Positions 63,141-64,000 of a stretch of 64,000 nucleotides of DNA are shown here, in pieces. Made by a program: the position numbers and the translations under genes. The notes below the pieces were generated by a model. It saw nothing but the letters and a program-made list of their open reading frames with translations. It was not told the origin of the DNA and did not search any database. Source of the DNA: JACCYU01 sp050740315 (lineage in GTDB: Bacteria > Pseudomonadota > Gammaproteobacteria > JACCYU01); NCBI GenBank assembly GCA_050740315.1, contig JBOIDC010000009.1, positions 1 to 64,000 of the forward strand. Reading direction: 5' to 3'. How positions within the stretch are numbered: the first letter of the stretch is position 1; the number at the start of each line of letters is the position of its first letter.

Positions 63141-64000
63141 TCACGGGCGCCCCGCCGCGCCACGCGCCTCACCGCTGGCCGTTACGTGCCCGCGCGGCCG
63201 GCGCTCGTGGCTGGGCGGTACGCCGAACAGATCCCGGTAACATTTGCTGAAGTGCGGCGCGGACACAAAGCCGCAGGCCAGCGTTACGTCGGCGATGGGC
63301 ATCGTGGTCTGCAGCAAAAACTGCCGGGCGCGGGTCAAACGCAGCTTGAGATAATAGCGGGTCGGCGCGCAGTTGAGGTACTGTTTGAACAAACGCTCCA
63401 GTTGCCGGCGTGACACGTGGACGTAGCGCGCGAGCTCGTCCAAGGCAAGCGGCTCTTCGACATTGGCCTCCATCAGCGACACCGCTTCGATCAGTTTCGG
63501 CTGCCCGAGGCCGATGCGCAATCGCAAGGGATCCCGCTGATGGTCGTGGATGGTGCGGATCCGCTCGTGAATGAATTCCTCGGAGATGCCGGCGGCCAGC
63601 TCGATGCCCTGTTGCTGGCTGATCAGGGTCAGCATCATGTCCAGCGGCGCGATGCCGCCCGAGCAGGTGTAACGATCCCGGTCCATGACAAACAACTCGT
63701 CGGTGGAGTCGATGCGGGGAAATTCCTCGCGCAGGCCGGCGATGTTCTCCCAGTGAATGGTGGCGCGGTAGCCGTCCAGCAGGCCCGCGCGCGCCAGCAG
63801 ATAAGAGCCGGTGCACAGCCCGCCGAGAATGACATGCTGATGCGCCAGTCGGCGCAGCCAGTCGATCATGGGTTTGTCGAAAGACAGGCGCACGTCGATC
63901 CCGCCGCATACGAACAGCATGTCCAGGTGTTCCGCGTGGTGAATGCCCGTATCGGTCGCGAAGGACACGCCGTTGCTGGCGGCGACCGGCTTGCCGTCGA
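63141..64000 (-). CDS. GlxA-family transcriptional regulator (DJ-1/PfpI plus AraC domain), 5' end outside window
   Basis: The visible 286 codons hold the DJ-1/PfpI sensor (DMLFVCGGIDVRLS, nucleophile Cys in LGGLCTGSYLLARAGLL, ATIHWENIAGLREEFP) and an AraC-type DNA-binding domain (LALDELARYVHVSRRQLERLFKQYLNCAPTRYYLKLRL, then LACGFVSAPHFSKCYRDLFGVPPS). The frame is open to the window edge with typical sequence upstream of the GTG at 63968, so that GTG is internal. Relatives such as GbdR and CdhR control methylated-amine or carnitine use, but the ligand here is unknown. Confidence 0.9.
   Translation of the reverse strand, partial: DGKPVAASNGVSFATDTGIHHAEHLDMLFVCGGIDVRLSFDKPMIDWLRRLAHQHVILGGLCTGSYLLARAGLLDGYRATIHWENIAGLREEFPRIDSTDELFVMDRDRYTCSGGIAPLDMMLTLISQQQGIELAAGISEEFIHERIRTIHDHQRDPLRLRIGLGQPKLIEAVSLMEANVEEPLALDELARYVHVSRRQLERLFKQYLNCAPTRYYLKLRLTRARQFLLQTTMPIADVTLACGFVSAPHFSKCYRDLFGVPPSHERRPRGHVTASGEARGAAGRP

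Overview
The window comes from a GC-rich gammaproteobacterium. The evidence is the gene order: lptD-surA-pdxA(-rsmA) and mrdA-rodA-mltB-rlpA-dacA-dat-ybeD-lipB-lipA are classic gammaproteobacterial blocks, and dodecin, AmgK/MurU and SohB fit the same group. A nine-gene serine-cycle operon shows that the organism assimilates C1 units, so it is probably a methylotroph or a C1-using heterotroph. I cannot name a genus. I saw no tRNA, rRNA, CRISPR array or insertion sequence.

Layout. 1-8.8 kb: partial rsmA, a DUF4126 membrane protein, a DJ-1/PfpI protein, a DEAD-box RNA helicase with an RRM protein, then pdxA, surA and lptD (outer-membrane biogenesis). 8.9-11.3 kb: a membrane pyrophosphatase and a divergent promoter region. 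11.3-21 kb: cell elongation and peptidoglycan genes (mrdA, rodA, mltB, rlpA, dacA, dat), ybeD and the lipoate genes lipB and lipA, interrupted by one AT-richer gene. 21-33.5 kb: mixed housekeeping genes, including murU/amgK (MurNAc recycling) in line with a GCS2-family ligase and an M14-like amidohydrolase, a secreted metallophosphoesterase, SirB1 and SohB. 33.9-44.9 kb: the serine-cycle operon. 45-51.6 kb: a LAL/BTAD-type regulator split into two overlapping frames, a SnoaL-like protein, a truncated metallo-beta-lactamase protein, a small exported repeat protein and a lipoprotein. 51.7-61.9 kb: a defence operon (DUF499 ATPase, DUF3780, DUF1156 DNA methylase, PLD-SNF2 helicase) with a toxin-antitoxin pair inserted in it. 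62-64 kb: an AI-2E/PerM transporter and a partial GlxA-type regulator.

The most interesting part is the serine-cycle operon. It carries sgaA, mcl, mtkA, mtkB, hprA, ppc and mtdA, but in place of the usual fch it starts with a 5-formyl-H4F cyclo-ligase and a stand-alone formyltransferase of the Ftr/FhcD family. Ftr makes an N5-formyl pterin, and N5-formyl-H4F is exactly what the cyclo-ligase uses. Together with MtdA these could form a route from formyl-methanofuran (or formyl-H4MPT) to methylene-H4F that bypasses free formate, FtfL and Fch. This is a hypothesis from gene content and known chemistry. The PEP carboxylase of the operon has also lost two residues that bind the inhibitor aspartate in E. 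coli. Strong hairpins sit in four of the larger intercistronic gaps.

Start codons were chosen from ribosome binding sites, overlaps and family N-termini. TTG starts are unusually common here (pdxA, lipB, amgK, ftr, the LAL regulator, the PLD-SNF2 gene).
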